DNA from: an archaeon
GTDB lineage: Archaea > Micrarchaeota > Micrarchaeia > Anstonellales > Bilamarchaeaceae
Assembly: GCA_020052325.1 (NCBI GenBank)
Contig: JAGVPF010000175.1
Location: 1 to 14,981 of the forward strand
DNA length: 14,981 nt
Direction: 5' to 3'
The notes under the pieces were generated by a model, which did not search any database, was not told the origin of the DNA, and was given only the letters and a program-made list of their open reading frames with translations. The position numbers were made by a program, and so were the translations under genes. This document shows positions 14,549 through 14,981 of the stretch, piece by piece (position 1 is the stretch's first letter; each line of letters begins with the position of its first letter).

Positions 14549-14981
14549 GAATCGATTTCCACGTCCATACCAAATCCTCAATCGACTCAACGATCGACCC
14601 TAAGGCATTGGCGAAAAAATCCGCCGCACTCGGCATCATTCCCGCGATTGCGGACCACAACAGCATCGATTCGCATGCGAAAATGCGCGTTCTGAAGGCC
14701 CCGTTCATCCCGGCCGAGGAGATTTCCTCAGGCGGGGGCGACCTCATCGGCCTGTACGTCAGCGAGCTGATTCCGAAAAGGACGCCGTTCCTCGAAGCTA
14801 TAGATTTAATCCACGCGCAGGGCGGCCTTGCTTACCTCCCGCACATGTTCGATTACGGGCGCTCGAGGGCCCACGCGAGTGCGGATGAGGCGGCCAAAGT
14901 CGACATCGTTGAGGTGTTCAACGCCCGCTGCCTGAGCAGGGGGTACAACGAGAAAGCAGCCGCGTTCGCCAAGACGCATTC
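14545..14981 (+). CDS. PHP-domain metal-dependent phosphoesterase (3' truncated)
   Basis: The first 145 residues of a PHP (polymerase and histidinol phosphatase) domain protein; the frame runs off the window. Metal-binding motifs are visible: H6-x-H8 (FHVHTKSSID), D37-H38 (IADHNS), E58-E59 (PAEEIS), H100 (LPHMFD) and the VEVFNAR strand. The resemblance is to the stand-alone COG0613-type phosphoesterases that hydrolyse phosphoester or 3',5'-nucleotide substrates, rather than the PHP domain of DNA polymerase III, but with the C-terminal half missing this stays open. It follows the 96-aa gene through two nine-codon ORFs and has a strong SD, so it belongs to the channel/E1 operon. Confidence 0.88.
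   Translation, partial: MRIDFHVHTKSSIDSTIDPKALAKKSAALGIIPAIADHNSIDSHAKMRVLKAPFIPAEEISSGGGDLIGLYVSELIPKRTPFLEAIDLIHAQGGLAYLPHMFDYGRSRAHASADEAAKVDIVEVFNARCLSRGYNEKAAAFAKTH

Noticed and set aside
13567..14568. 333-codon minus-strand ORF opposite the E1-like and 96-aa genes
   Set aside because: It is antisense to two genes with clear motifs and SD/ATGA coupling, has no family resemblance, and shows the biased composition (Pro, Ser and Arg rich) of a shadow frame in G+C-rich DNA.

Overview
The window reads as archaeal chromosome from a compact genome of roughly 55-60% G+C (sampled by eye). The evidence is an archaeal-type (class I) CCA-adding enzyme, a beta-CASP RNase of the archaeal aCPSF2 type, and A/T-rich TATA boxes about 25-28 bp upstream of several start codons, which implies leaderless mRNAs. 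Bacterial-type gyrase is also present, as in many Euryarchaeota and some DPANN lineages. I cannot place the organism more precisely.

Layout. (1) 1-957, + strand: the tail of an unrecognised gene, then a YkgJ-type Cys-cluster protein. (2) 959-6555, - strand: the gyrB-gyrA operon, with a seven-helix SWEET/PQ-loop-like membrane protein fused to the end of gyrA by an ATGA overlap, followed by a COG1926-type phosphoribosyltransferase with its own TATA box. (3) 6556-8148: an A/T-rich island holding a long regulatory spacer and a Fic AMP-transferase gene, divergent from gyrB. (4) 8160-10439, - strand: a large lipoprotein-like membrane protein that looks like a receptor. (5) 10490-13044: the convergent cca and aCPSF2-like RNase genes, whose stop codons overlap. 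(6) 13098-14981, + strand: a tight run of a two-helix K+ channel, a ThiF/MoeB-like E1 enzyme, a 96-aa protein resembling half of a TATA-binding protein, and a PHP-domain protein cut by the window end.

Points that stand out. The fic promoter has its TATA box bracketed by two 29-bp direct repeats (one mismatch), each built from ACTAAT half-sites one helical turn apart. The Fic protein ends in a winged helix, so autoregulation is a natural hypothesis. The divergent neighbour, GyrB, keeps the tyrosine that FicT toxins AMPylate in bacterial gyrase. Two short divergent spacers (10440-10489 and 13045-13097) each seem to use one near-palindromic TATA element for leaderless transcription both ways. 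Between the 96-aa gene and the PHP gene, two 9-codon ORFs form a chain of ATGA stop/start overlaps, with an SD-like stretch 7 nt before each start.

Functional links are mostly inferred. Gyrase supercoils DNA and may be the Fic target. Cca and the beta-CASP RNase both act on RNA ends. The last four genes appear to be one transcription unit whose purpose is unknown.
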